64,000 nt of DNA from Streptomyces globisporus (lineage in GTDB: Bacteria; Actinomycetota; Actinomycetes; Streptomycetales; Streptomycetaceae): positions 248,001 through 312,000 of the forward strand of contig BMTG01000002.1 in NCBI GenBank assembly GCA_014649555.1, read 5' to 3'. Positions 8,401 through 16,799 of the stretch are shown piece after piece (position 1 is the first letter of the stretch; each line of letters begins with the position of its first letter). The notes under the pieces are model-generated. The model saw only the letters and a program-made list of their open reading frames with translations, ran no database searches and was not told the origin of the DNA. The translations under genes were made by a program, and so were the position numbers.

Positions 8401-10329
8401 ATGAACGCCTCAGCTGGTGACCTTTTCGGACTCCCTCCGGAAGACCGCACGTCGAGCCGGTACACCGGATACACCCGCGCCCACTGGGAGGCGGCCGCCG
8501 ACGGTCTGCTGAAGGCCGCCTGGAAGTGGGCCACGCCGGGGGGCGCCCGGCTCGACCTGCCCGGACCCCCGTCACACTCGGGGGTCCGCTCCGACGGCCT
8601 GGAGGGATACGCGCGGACGTTCCTGGCTGCCGGTTTCCGGGTCGCAGGGGCGGGCGGCAAGGACCCGAACGGTCTGCTGGAGCGGTACGCGGACGGGCTG
8701 GACGCCGGTACGCGGACGCCCGGCCGGGACGACGCGGAGTCCTGGCCGCTGATCCTCGACCACCATGTGCAGGGACAGCCCATGGTGGAGTCGGCGTCGG
8801 TGGCCCTCGGCCTGCGGCTCACCCGGCCCTGGCTGTGGGACCGGTTGACCTCCGACGTACAGGACCGGGCGGAGCAGTGGCTGCGGGGCGCGCTGCGGCA
8901 TGTTCCGGCGGGCAACAACTGGTACCTCTTCCCGTACACCGTCGCCGGGTTCCTGGAGTCCGTGGGCCGGGGCGACGCGGAGACGGCCCGGGCCCGGGAG
9001 CGGGCGTCGGAGCTGCTGGAGCACTGGTACCGGGGCGACGGGTGGTACGCCGACGGGGACGGGCGCGCCTTCGACCACTACAACGGCTGGGCGCTGCACC
9101 TGTATCCGCTGCTGGACGCCCATCTGGCGCGCGACGAAGAGGAGTCGGCGCACCACGGGGCGCGGTTGCGGGAGCATCTGGAGAGCTTCTCGCTGATGTT
9201 CGGCGGCGACGGGGCCCCGCTGCACTTCGGGCGCTCGCTGACCTACCGCTTCGCGGCGAGCGCGGGGGTGGGTCTGGGCGCGGTGACCGGGCATACCCCG
9301 CTCACCCCGGGAGCTTCCCGGCGCGTCGTCAGCGGGTCTCTGCGGTACTTCCTGGAGCGCGGCGCGGTCGGGAACGACGGGCTGCTGAGCCTCGGCTGGC
9401 ACGGTCCGCACGCGGCGACGCTGCAGACCTATTCCGGCCCCGCGTCCCCCTATTGGGCGTCGAAGGCTTTCGTGGCTCTTCTGGCCCCGGACGGGCATCC
9501 TTTGTGGGCGTCGCCGGAGGAGGCGGCTCCGAGCGAGGGTCCCGACCGGGTGCTGTCCGTTCCGGCGGCGGGCTTTCTGGTGCAGTCGACGGGGGCGGAC
9601 GGCGTGGTGCGGCTGCACAACCACGGCAGCGACCATGTCCGCCCGGACGAGGGCGAGTCGGCGGCCGACGAGGACCCGCACTACGCGCGCCTCGCGTACT
9701 CCACCGTGACCGGGCCGACCTCGGCGGAGAACACGGCGGACAACCATCTGTCGGTGGTGGTCGGCGGGGGGCGCAGCGCCCGGCGGCGTATCCGTCCGCT
9801 GGGGTCCGGGCACGGTGACGGCTGGGGCTGGGCGGCCTCCTGGCATCTGCCGGTGTTCCCGGCGGGCCCGTCCACCGTCCCGGGGCTGCGGGTGGAGAGC
9901 GTGACCGTGGCGCGGGGCCGCCACGAACTGCGGGTGCACCGGGTGCTGGGCGCGCCGGACGGGGCGCGGGCCGAGCTGACGGGCTGGGCGACCGACCCGG
10001 AGGGCCCGGCGCGTTCGCTGCTGCGGGGACTGCACGGGTGGGAAGCGCCCGAGAGCGTACGGGCCCCGCAGGGAACGGCGTTCGCGCGCCGGGTGACCGT
10101 GCCCCGGCTCGGCGCCGAGGTGACCGGCACGGCTGTTCTGGTGGCCCTCGCCTCCCTCACCGCCGATCCGCAAGCCGCCCTGCCGGACGAGGCCGTGGAC
10201 GCGACCGTGGACGGGGTGGTGGACCGGGTGGAGGTGGCCGGTGACACGGTCACCGTGCGCTGGGCGGAGGACGGGGCGCGGACGCGTATCGCCTTCGGCC
10301 GGGGCGCGGTGACGGCCGATCACGGGTAG
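8401..10329 (+). CDS. DUF2264 domain protein
   Basis: 642 residues, the usual length of DUF2264 proteins. Recognisable segments are YTGYTRAHWEAAADGLL at the N-terminus, the HHVQGQPMVESASVALGL helix, GNNWYLFPYTVAGFLES, the conserved FDHYNGWALHLYPLL, and RFGRSLTYRFAA-like FGRSLTYRFAA. The fold is expected to be an alpha/alpha toroid followed by a beta domain, as in polysaccharide lyases and unsaturated glycosyl hydrolases. Members often occur in pectin or rhamnogalacturonan clusters, but none of those genes is adjacent here. There is no signal peptide, so it should act in the cytosol. It is convergent with lutC. Confidence 0.8.
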   Translation: MNASAGDLFGLPPEDRTSSRYTGYTRAHWEAAADGLLKAAWKWATPGGARLDLPGPPSHSGVRSDGLEGYARTFLAAGFRVAGAGGKDPNGLLERYADGLDAGTRTPGRDDAESWPLILDHHVQGQPMVESASVALGLRLTRPWLWDRLTSDVQDRAEQWLRGALRHVPAGNNWYLFPYTVAGFLESVGRGDAETARARERASELLEHWYRGDGWYADGDGRAFDHYNGWALHLYPLLDAHLARDEEESAHHGARLREHLESFSLMFGGDGAPLHFGRSLTYRFAASAGVGLGAVTGHTPLTPGASRRVVSGSLRYFLERGAVGNDGLLSLGWHGPHAATLQTYSGPASPYWASKAFVALLAPDGHPLWASPEEAAPSEGPDRVLSVPAAGFLVQSTGADGVVRLHNHGSDHVRPDEGESAADEDPHYARLAYSTVTGPTSAENTADNHLSVVVGGGRSARRRIRPLGSGHGDGWGWAASWHLPVFPAGPSTVPGLRVESVTVARGRHELRVHRVLGAPDGARAELTGWATDPEGPARSLLRGLHGWEAPESVRAPQGTAFARRVTVPRLGAEVTGTAVLVALASLTADPQAALPDEAVDATVDGVVDRVEVAGDTVTVRWAEDGARTRIAFGRGAVTADHG

Positions 10330-10344
10330 GGGCTCCCCCGAGCC

Positions 10345-10977
10345 CTAGACGTCGGTGCGGATCACCACCACCAGGGTGCGGGGGCCGTGGACGCCCTCCA
10401 CCCGCTCCAGTTCGATGTCGGAGGTGGCGGACGGCCCGCTGATGAGCGTCGTCGGCCGTTCGGGCGTCAGGCGTGCCACCGCCTCGGGCACCCCGGCCTC
10501 GACGGTGGAGAGGTCGACGACGCACACGTGCAGATCGGGGACGAGGGACAGCGCCCGGCGGCCCTGGCCGGACGAACCGTCCAGGAAGATCGTGCCGGTC
10601 TCGGCGCAGCCGGCGGCCGATGCCGTGACCACCGCGTCCAGGGTGTCGAGTTGGGCGGGCGAGACGTCGGGGTGGTCCTCCCGCACCTCGCCGTCGTACG
10701 CGGTGAGCCAGCGCGTGTCCAGCCCGGCCGGCACGCCGATGCGCCGCGCGCCGTGCTCCCGCAGGGCCTCGCCGATGACCTCGGCGGTGCGGTCCGCCGT
10801 ACAGGGGTGCACGCGCGCCTTGTAGTCGAGGAGCCGGTCGGTGAAGAGGGCCAGGCGTTCGTCGTCGGGGAGGGTGCGGCCGGTGCGGTAGGCGCGCGGG
10901 ACGCCGACGGCGGGTGCCGGGGCCAGGGCGAGGGCGTCGCGGATCCGGCCCAGGACGGTGTCGCGGGCGCTGCTCAT
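10345..10977 (-). CDS. lutC: LutC-like LUD-domain protein of lactate oxidation
   Basis: 210 residues from ATG at 10977, preceded by gaggagg. The LUD (YkgG/LutC) domain is recognisable from AAGCAETGTIFLDGSSGQGRRALSLVPDLHVCVV and the C-terminal GPSATSDIELERVEGVHGP, the signature end of LutC, both read in pieces. It overlaps the end of lutB by four bases (ATGA), showing translational coupling. LutABC is the iron-sulfur L-lactate oxidase complex that converts lactate to pyruvate. The operon is probably under the FadR-type regulator encoded upstream. Confidence 0.9.
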   Translation of the reverse strand: MSSARDTVLGRIRDALALAPAPAVGVPRAYRTGRTLPDDERLALFTDRLLDYKARVHPCTADRTAEVIGEALREHGARRIGVPAGLDTRWLTAYDGEVREDHPDVSPAQLDTLDAVVTASAAGCAETGTIFLDGSSGQGRRALSLVPDLHVCVVDLSTVEAGVPEAVARLTPERPTTLISGPSATSDIELERVEGVHGPRTLVVVIRTDV

Positions 10978-12554
10978 GTCGCGTCCTCCTCGTTGGGGTC
11001 GCTGTCCCGGTCGGCCTGCTTGCCGTTCCCCTCGGTGCGGTCGCTGTTCTGTTCGCTCGCCGCTGCCCGCAGAGTGGCCCGGCCCTCGTCGGAGGCGAAC
11101 CAGGAGCGGAAGGTCTCCCGGGGCGGGGCCGCGGTGTCGCGGCTGTCGCTCCAGCCGCTCAGCGGTGGCGGCAGCCGGGAGATGGTCCCGTCGCGCCCCG
11201 CGGCGACCCGGCCGAGGGCGGACGCCTTCTGTGCGGCGGTGTACAGGCGCGGGTGGCCCATCACGGCGGCGGCCGCCTTCATCGCCAGCTTCTCCGGGGT
11301 GATGCCGGTCTGTTCGGTGTGCTGGTGGCGCAGTTCCACCAGCAGCGAGGGGATGTCGATCTTGACCGGGCAGGCGTCGAAACAGGCACCGCAGAGGCTG
11401 GAGGCGTACGGCAGGGAGCTGTTGGGATCGTCCTTCGCCGCGTGCATGCCGGCCAGTTGCGGGGTGAGGACGGCGCCGATGGGCCCGGGGTAGGTCGATC
11501 CGTAGGCGTGGCCGCCGGTCCGCTCGTACACCGGGCAGACGTTGAGGCAGGCGGAGCAGCGGATGCAGTTGAGGGCCGCCCGTCCGACCGCGTCGGCGAG
11601 GGCGGCGGTGCGCCCGTTGTCGAGGAGGACCAGGTGGACGTCCTGTGGTCCGTCGCCGGGCGTCACTCCGGTCCACAGCGAGGTGTAGGGGTTCATCCGC
11701 TCCCCCGTCGAGGAGCGGGGCAGGAGCTGGAGGAAGACTTCCAGGTCCTGGTAGCGCGGGAGGACCTTCTCGATACCCATGACGGTGATGAGGGTGTCGG
11801 GCAGGGTCAGGCACATGCGGCCGTTGCCCTCGGACTCGACGACGGCCAGGGTGCCGGTCTCGGCGATGCCGAAGTTGGCGCCGGAGACGGCGACCTTCGT
11901 GGTCAGGAACTTCTCGCGGAGGTAGCCGCGCGCGGCGGCGGCGAGGTGGGCGGGGACATTGTCCAGGTCCGGGTCGACGCCGGGGATGTGGTCGAGGAAG
12001 ATCTGCCGGATCTCGTCCCGGTTGCGGTGGATGGCGGGCACCAGGATGTGCGAGGGCTTGTCGTGGGCGAGCTGCACGATGAGTTCGGCGAGGTCGGTCT
12101 CGTACGGGGTGATACCGACGGACTCCAGATGTTCGTTGAGTCCGGTCTCCTGGGTGGCCATCGACTTGACCTTGATGACCTCGTGGCTGCCTGTGGCCCG
12201 CACGAGGCGGGCGACGATCGCGTTGGCCTCGGCGGCGTCGCGCGCCCAGTGGACGGTGCCGCCGCGCTCGGTGACCTTGCGCTCCAGTTGTTCGAGCAGT
12301 TCGGGGAGCCGGTTCATGGTGTCGGTCTTGATGGCCGAGCCGGCGTCGCGCAGGGCTTCCCAGTCGGGGAGTTCGCCGGTGACGTTCAGGCGTTTGGCGC
12401 GGATCGTGCCGGTGGCCCGTCCGAGGTTGCGGCGGAGCTGTTCGTTGCCCAGTTCGTCGTGGGCGGCTCGGGGGAAGGCACGGTCGCCGCGGAGGTTTCC
12501 GGTGCCGTACGGGGAACGGGGCGGGGGTGCGGGCATGCCGAGGAACGTGCTCAT
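10974..12554 (-). CDS. lutB: LutB-like iron-sulfur lactate-oxidation protein
   Basis: 526 residues from ATG at 12554. It has an N-terminal LUD domain (KVKSMATQETGLNEHLE, then GANFGIAETGTLAVVESEGN) and a C-terminal ferredoxin-like part with two 4Fe-4S motifs, CIRCSACLNVCPVY and CGACFDACPVKI. A hydrophilic tail of about 50 residues (QNSDRTEGNGKQADRDSDPN) follows the conserved domain and looks disordered. The start overlaps the lutA stop by four bases and its stop overlaps the lutC start by four, so all three are coupled. The length is slightly above the usual 470-500 because of the tail. Confidence 0.93.
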   Translation of the reverse strand: MSTFLGMPAPPPRSPYGTGNLRGDRAFPRAAHDELGNEQLRRNLGRATGTIRAKRLNVTGELPDWEALRDAGSAIKTDTMNRLPELLEQLERKVTERGGTVHWARDAAEANAIVARLVRATGSHEVIKVKSMATQETGLNEHLESVGITPYETDLAELIVQLAHDKPSHILVPAIHRNRDEIRQIFLDHIPGVDPDLDNVPAHLAAAARGYLREKFLTTKVAVSGANFGIAETGTLAVVESEGNGRMCLTLPDTLITVMGIEKVLPRYQDLEVFLQLLPRSSTGERMNPYTSLWTGVTPGDGPQDVHLVLLDNGRTAALADAVGRAALNCIRCSACLNVCPVYERTGGHAYGSTYPGPIGAVLTPQLAGMHAAKDDPNSSLPYASSLCGACFDACPVKIDIPSLLVELRHQHTEQTGITPEKLAMKAAAAVMGHPRLYTAAQKASALGRVAAGRDGTISRLPPPLSGWSDSRDTAAPPRETFRSWFASDEGRATLRAAASEQNSDRTEGNGKQADRDSDPNEEDAT

Positions 12555-13318
12555 ACGGAGGCCTCCGTCAGGACGTCGGGCGTGGTGCGGGTCGCGGCGA
12601 GGATCCGGGCGAGGTGCAGGGTGCGGGTGCCGGACCGGATCCGGGAGAGCCCGCCGTCGATGTGCATCAGGCAGGAGGAGTCCCCGGCGGTGCACACCTC
12701 GGCCCCGGTGGCCGTGATGTTGTCCGTCTTGTCGTGGAGCATCGCGGTGGACGTCTCGGCGTTCTTGAGCGCGAAGGTGCCGCCGAAGCCGCAGCAGGAG
12801 TCGGCGCCGGGCAGCTCGACGAGGTCGATGCCCTCGACCGCGCGCAGGAGTTGGAGCGGTTTGTCGCCGACGCGGAGCATGCGCAGGGAGTGGCAGGTGG
12901 GGTGGTACGTCACCCGGTGCGGGAAGTACGCGCCGACCCGGGTGACGCCGAGGACGTCCACGAGGAGTTCGGAGAGTTCGTACGTCTTCGCGGCGACGGC
13001 GTCCACTCCGGCCCGGAGTGCGGCGTCCCCGTAGCGGTCGGCGACGATCCGGTGCTGGTGCCGGACGGAACCGGCGCACGAGCCCGACGGCATCACGACC
13101 GCCTCGATCGAGGCGTCACCGAACCCGTCCGCGAAGTTGCGCACCAGGGGCACGGGTTCACGCTGGTAACCGGTGTTGATGTGCATCTGCCCGCAGCAGG
13201 TCTGTCCCGGCGGGAACACCACGTCGTGGCCCAGGCGCGTGAGCAGGATCGCGGTTGCCTTCACCGCGTCGGGGAAGAGCGTGTCTCCCAGACAGGTGGC
13301 GAAGAGTCCGATGCGCAT
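12551..13318 (-). CDS. lutA: LutA-like (Fe-S)-binding protein of lactate oxidation
   Basis: 255 residues, normal for LutA. It contains the two CCG domains typical of heterodisulfide-reductase-like subunits: FPPGQTCCGQMHINTG near residue 40 and ELPGADSCCGFGGTFALKN near 165, with additional cysteines in MPSGSCAG and YHPTCHS. It is first in the lutABC operon. Upstream lie a 15-bp palindrome at 13401-13415 matching the FadR-family consensus and then the gntR gene, giving a simple lactate-responsive control circuit. Confidence 0.93.
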   Translation of the reverse strand: MRIGLFATCLGDTLFPDAVKATAILLTRLGHDVVFPPGQTCCGQMHINTGYQREPVPLVRNFADGFGDASIEAVVMPSGSCAGSVRHQHRIVADRYGDAALRAGVDAVAAKTYELSELLVDVLGVTRVGAYFPHRVTYHPTCHSLRMLRVGDKPLQLLRAVEGIDLVELPGADSCCGFGGTFALKNAETSTAMLHDKTDNITATGAEVCTAGDSSCLMHIDGGLSRIRSGTRTLHLARILAATRTTPDVLTEASV

Positions 13319-13400
13319 GGGGCCTCCCCGGTCGGGTGCGCCGCGGCGGCCGGTGGTGTGTGAGCTGGTGCTTGCCCGCCGCGTTTCACTACGAGGTTTC

Positions 13401-13415
13401 TATGGTCGGACCATA
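13401..13415. promoter_or_regulatory. FadR-type operator upstream of lutA
   Basis: TATGGTCGGACCATA, seven-base arms around a central base. The core TGGTCGGACCA fits the FadR-subfamily pattern TnGTnnnACnA. It lies about 83 bases upstream of the lutA start. Confidence 0.8.
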
Positions 13416-13503
13416 CTAGGCGCAGGCCGCTGAAGGGAACGTCCAGCGACGCGCGGCATGGGCGGGAGCCGTCCGGGGCCCGGGCCGGGCAGCCTCGGGC
13501 CCT

Positions 13504-14271
13504 CTAAGGGGCGGTGGGGCCGGTAGGGCCGGTAGGGCCGGTAGGGCCGGTGGGGCCTTCCACCAACGTCCCGTGCAGCCCGCGGATATGCCACTCCACC
13601 AGGTCGGCGGCTTCCGGGCCGCTCCCTTCCCGTACAAGGGTGAGAAGCGTCCGGTGTTCGGCGTTGAGGGCGCGGGCGGTGGCCGGCCAGTCCTCGGCAG
13701 CTTCCAGCGCACGCAGGATCAGCGGCCGCACGGACTCGCGTACGGCGGAGGTCAGTGTCGACGTCAGGGCGTTGCCGGAACTGCGGGCGATGAGCACGTG
13801 GAAGCGGGTGTCCAGATCGTTGAAGGCGCTCACGCCGATCCCCGGTTCCGCCATCCCCGCCACCAGTTCCTCCGCCTCGTCGAGGTCCTCGTCCGGCGCG
13901 TGGCAGGCGGCACCCTCGAAGCTGGACCGCTCCAGGACCACCCGGGCCTCCAGAACGTCGTGGAGGCTGTAGCTGCCGAGGGCGAAGTGCAGGCGGAGCA
14001 GTCGGCCCAGGGCGTCGTCCGGGTTGCGCACGATCCGGGCCCCGGCATCGGGTCCCCGGCCGGGCTGGGCCACCAGGACGCCGATGGTCTCCAGCACCCG
14101 CAGCGCCTCGCGCAGGGCGGAGCGGCTGACGCCGAGCACCGGGGCCAGTTCCCGTTCGGGCGGCAGCCGGTCACCGGCCCGGAGCTCTCCGGCGAAGACC
14201 CGTTCCTCGATGCTGCGGAGCACGAGCTCATGGGTGCGGGACTGCTGCACGGGCTGCCATTCGACGGGCAT
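13504..14271 (-). CDS. FadR/LldR-type GntR regulator with collagen-like tail
   Basis: 255 residues. The GntR winged helix occupies about 10-75 (LRAGDRLPPERELAPVLGVS, then REALRVLETIGVL), followed by the all-helical FCD domain with its metal-binding pattern (LEARVVLE, FHVLIARSSGN, EHRTLL, VEWHIRGLHG). The protein ends in five Gly-Pro-Thr triplets, encoded by a 9-bp tandem repeat, which is not part of the family. It sits directly upstream of lutABC on the same strand. Identical operator cores precede both lutA and this gene, so lactate-responsive control of lutABC with autoregulation is very likely. Confidence 0.9.
   Translation of the reverse strand: MPVEWQPVQQSRTHELVLRSIEERVFAGELRAGDRLPPERELAPVLGVSRSALREALRVLETIGVLVAQPGRGPDAGARIVRNPDDALGRLLRLHFALGSYSLHDVLEARVVLERSSFEGAACHAPDEDLDEAEELVAGMAEPGIGVSAFNDLDTRFHVLIARSSGNALTSTLTSAVRESVRPLILRALEAAEDWPATARALNAEHRTLLTLVREGSGPEAADLVEWHIRGLHGTLVEGPTGPTGPTGPTGPTAP
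13517..13557. repeat. 9-bp tandem repeat encoding Gly-Pro-Thr triplets
   Basis: Unit gggccggta repeated four times (the last copy with g for a) plus a partial fifth, at the 3' end of the FadR-type gene. Read on the minus strand each unit gives Gly-Pro-Thr. Confidence 0.9.
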
Positions 14272-14326
14272 CCGTCACTCCCTGCCTCGGCCGGATCCGG
14301 ACATGCAGCCTATGTCACACGGCGCA

Positions 14327-14341
14327 TGTGGTCGGACCACA
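14327..14341. promoter_or_regulatory. FadR-type operator upstream of the regulator gene
   Basis: TGTGGTCGGACCACA, a perfect seven-base-arm palindrome with the same 11-base core as the site before lutA. It lies about 56 bases upstream of the regulator start, as expected for autoregulation. Confidence 0.78.
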
Positions 14342-14393
14342 GAACCGGCGGAAGCCGAGGTCCCCTCAGCGGGAGCTGAGGGGAGAGGGCGCG

Positions 14394-14681
14394 CTATCGC
14401 GTACTGGAGATGTCCCGCCCGTGCAGGCGCCCGCGCTGCGGGTCGAAGAGGTGGGCCGCCGCTCCGGCCACGACCAGGCCCCCGGCGATCAGGAGACCGT
14501 GGCCCATGGCGATGCCCATGCCCAGGGCGGCGAGTCCGACGGCGAGCCACAGCCAGGCGTTGCGGCGGCGGTACTCGCGCGGGGAGCGCGGGGTCCCGTC
14601 GGACATCGCCTCGGCGAACCCGGGATCGTCGTGACGCAGCTGCTCCTCTAGATCGCGCAGCCGCTCGTCGTACGTGGGCAT
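14394..14681 (-). CDS. DUF3040 small membrane protein
   Basis: 95 residues. The N-terminal YDERLRDLEEQLRHDDPGFAEAM matches the DUF3040 pattern of an amphipathic helix ending in DPxFA. Two closely spaced hydrophobic segments (AWLWLAVGLAALGMGIAMG, GLLIAGGLVVAGAAAHLF) form a helical hairpin in the membrane. DUF3040 proteins are common and uncharacterised in actinomycetes. It stands alone, transcribed away from the downstream two-component system. Confidence 0.8.
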   Translation of the reverse strand: MPTYDERLRDLEEQLRHDDPGFAEAMSDGTPRSPREYRRRNAWLWLAVGLAALGMGIAMGHGLLIAGGLVVAGAAAHLFDPQRGRLHGRDISSTR

Positions 14682-15016
14682 GGTGTCTCCCTCCCGGTAC
14701 GGAAACCTTTCGGCTCCTCACAGACCCGGTCCCCGCGGTGCGGCACGGGGCAGGGCCCCCGGGGCCCTGGACCTCATGGTCGTCGGGGAGGGCCTTGGGA
14801 GGCCATCAGGGACAGCACCCATATCCGGGGGTGCGCACCATGCAGACGAGGACGGACGCCCCGCCGGGGACGGCCAACGGCGCGCCCGGCCGGCAGCACC
14901 GCCGCGCGACCGCAGGTGCCGTGGCCGGGCCACTGCATCCGCCCCCGCCGCAGCGGCGATAGTGGAGGCTGTCAGCGCGACCTTACGACCCGACCCTCCG
15001 AAGGAGCCGTTCGACC
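14682..15016. other. Intergenic region between DUF3040 and histidine kinase genes
   Basis: It must contain both divergent promoters. The only clear element is the aaggag ribosome site at 15001 for the kinase. A 40-codon ATG reading frame at 14839-14962 has no family features and no good ribosome site and is not called. Confidence 0.5.
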
Positions 15017-15988
15017 TTGTCCCTGTTCTGGCGGATCTTCCTGCTCAACGCCGCCGTGCTGGTCGCGGCCGGCGCCCTGCTGCTGCTCGGGCCGATCACC
15101 GTCTCGACCCCGGTCCTGCTGACCGAGGCCATGATCCTGACCGGCGGTATCGCGTTCATGCTCGCGGCCAACGCGGCCCTGCTCCGGCTCGGCCTCTTCC
15201 CGCTCCAACGGGTCACCCGGGCGATGACGACCACCGATCTGCTGCGTCCGAGCCCGCGCCCCGAGGTCGCGGGGCACGGGGAGATCGCCGCGTTGATCGA
15301 GACGTTCAACACGATGCTGGACCGGCTGGAGGCCGAGCGTGCCACCAGCAGTGCCCGTGCTCTCTCCGCCCAGGAGGCCGAGCGCCGCCGCGTGGCGCAG
15401 GAGCTGCACGACGAGGTCGGGCAGACGCTGACCGCCGTACTGCTGGAGCTGAAGCGGGTCGCCGACCACGCCCCGGAGCCGCTGCGCGGGGAGTTGCGGC
15501 AGGTCCAGGAGATCACCCGGGGGTCGCTCGACGAGATCCGCCGGATCGCACGCCGGCTGCGGCCGGGAGTGCTGGAGGAGCTGGGCCTGGTGAGCGCGTT
15601 GACGGCGCTGATCACCGAGACCCCGACGCCGGACGGGCTGACGATCCGCCGCCGGATGGAGAAGGACCTGCCGGAGCTGGGTGCGGAGGCCGAGCTGGTC
15701 GTCTACCGGATCGCGCAGGAAGCCCTCACGAACACGGTCCGGCACGCCCGCGCCACTTACCTCGAACTCTCGCTGCGGCGCAGTCCGGGCGGGGTTGAGC
15801 TGCTCATCCGCGACGACGGCCGCGGTCTCGGTGACGCCCTCGAGGGGGCCGGCCTGCGCGGTATGCGCGAACGCGCCCTGCTGATCGGCGCCGAGGTCTC
15901 CCTCGGCTCCGGGCCGCAGGGCGGCACCGAAGTACGTCTCGATGTGCCCGTCCCGAACGGAAGCAACGGAAGCAACGGAAGCAAGTGA
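15017..15988 (+). CDS. NarL-family sensor histidine kinase
   Basis: 323 residues from TTG at 15017, ten bases after aaggag; no ATG fits the first membrane helix. Two transmembrane segments lie at about 5-30 and 36-58, with almost no extracellular loop, then a HAMP-like linker. The HisKA_3 dimerisation helix carries the phosphorylated His131 in ELHDEVGQTL, and an HATPase domain is seen in YRIAQEALTNTVRHARA and DDGRGL. With so small an exposed loop it probably senses membrane state or an integral partner. The tail is an Asn-Gly-Ser repeat. The stop overlaps the response regulator start (GTGA). Confidence 0.92.
   Translation: MSLFWRIFLLNAAVLVAAGALLLLGPITVSTPVLLTEAMILTGGIAFMLAANAALLRLGLFPLQRVTRAMTTTDLLRPSPRPEVAGHGEIAALIETFNTMLDRLEAERATSSARALSAQEAERRRVAQELHDEVGQTLTAVLLELKRVADHAPEPLRGELRQVQEITRGSLDEIRRIARRLRPGVLEELGLVSALTALITETPTPDGLTIRRRMEKDLPELGAEAELVVYRIAQEALTNTVRHARATYLELSLRRSPGGVELLIRDDGRGLGDALEGAGLRGMRERALLIGAEVSLGSGPQGGTEVRLDVPVPNGSNGSNGSK
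15956..15982. repeat. 9-bp tandem repeat in the kinase 3' end
   Basis: aacggaagc three times in a row, encoding Asn-Gly-Ser triplets immediately before the stop codon of the histidine kinase. Confidence 0.9.
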
Positions 15989-16683
15989 CCATGCCCACCT
16001 CACCGTCCATCGCCACGCCCGCCAGAGACGCAGCCACCCCGACCCGCATCCTGCTGGCGGACGACCACGCCCTCGTCCGTCGCGGAGTCCGGCTGATCCT
16101 CGACGGCGAACCGGACCTGACGGTCGTCGCCGAGGCCGGCGACGGTGCCGAGGCCATCGAGATGGCCCGCAGCGAACAGCCCGACCTGGTCATCCTGGAC
16201 ATCGCGATGCCCCGCCTCACCGGCCTCCAGGCGGCGCGCGAGCTCTCCCGGGTCATGCCGGGCCTGCGCATCCTGATGCTCACGATGTACGACAACGAGC
16301 AGTACTTCTTCGAGGCGTTGAAGGCGGGGGCCGCCGGGTACGTCCTCAAGTCGGTCGCGGACCGGGACCTGGTGGAGGCCTGCCGGGCGGCGATGCGCGA
16401 CGAGCCGTTCCTCTACCCGGGCGCGGTGACGGCGCTCATCCGCAACTTCCTCGACCGGACGAAGGACGGCGAGGACCTGCCGGCGCGGGCCATCACGGAG
16501 CGCGAGGAGGAGATCCTCAAGCTGGTCGCCGAGGGCCACTCCTCGAAGGAGATCGCCGAGCTGCTCGTCATCAGCGTCAAGACGGTGGAGCGGCACCGCG
16601 CCAATCTGCTCCAGAAACTCGGCCTCAGGGACCGTCTGGAGCTCACCCGCTACGCGATCAGGGCCGGACTGATCGAGCCCTGA
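15985..16683 (+). CDS. NarL/FixJ-family response regulator
   Basis: 232 residues from GTG at 15985 (ATG at 15991 is an alternative two codons in). The receiver domain covers about 20-140, with the acidic pair in LLADDHALVRRG, phospho-acceptor Asp72 in VILDIAMP, and the conserved lysine in GYVLKS. The LuxR-type helix-turn-helix spans about 165-225 (ITEREEEILKLVAEGHSSKE, then SVKTVERHRANLLQKL). It overlaps the kinase stop codon, so the two form a cognate pair. Targets are unknown; neither neighbour is an obvious effector. Confidence 0.93.
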   Translation: MTMPTSPSIATPARDAATPTRILLADDHALVRRGVRLILDGEPDLTVVAEAGDGAEAIEMARSEQPDLVILDIAMPRLTGLQAARELSRVMPGLRILMLTMYDNEQYFFEALKAGAAGYVLKSVADRDLVEACRAAMRDEPFLYPGAVTALIRNFLDRTKDGEDLPARAITEREEEILKLVAEGHSSKEIAELLVISVKTVERHRANLLQKLGLRDRLELTRYAIRAGLIEP

Positions 16684-16799
16684 CCGGACCGGCGGCCGGG
16701 CGGGCGCGCGATACTCGTACAGGCGCGCGCACGTGAGCCCCGTGCGAGCACATGCGGTCGGTTCATGTGATTCTCACCCGATCCGCATAAGGTGCCCCC

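Noticed and set aside
10914..13034. A 706-codon open frame on the plus strand across lutB and lutA
   Set aside because: Antisense shadow of the lut operon; no domain features, and the third-position GC bias follows the minus strand.
14839..14962. 40-codon ORF in the DUF3040/kinase gap
   Set aside because: No convincing ribosome site and no protein-like features; likely non-coding.
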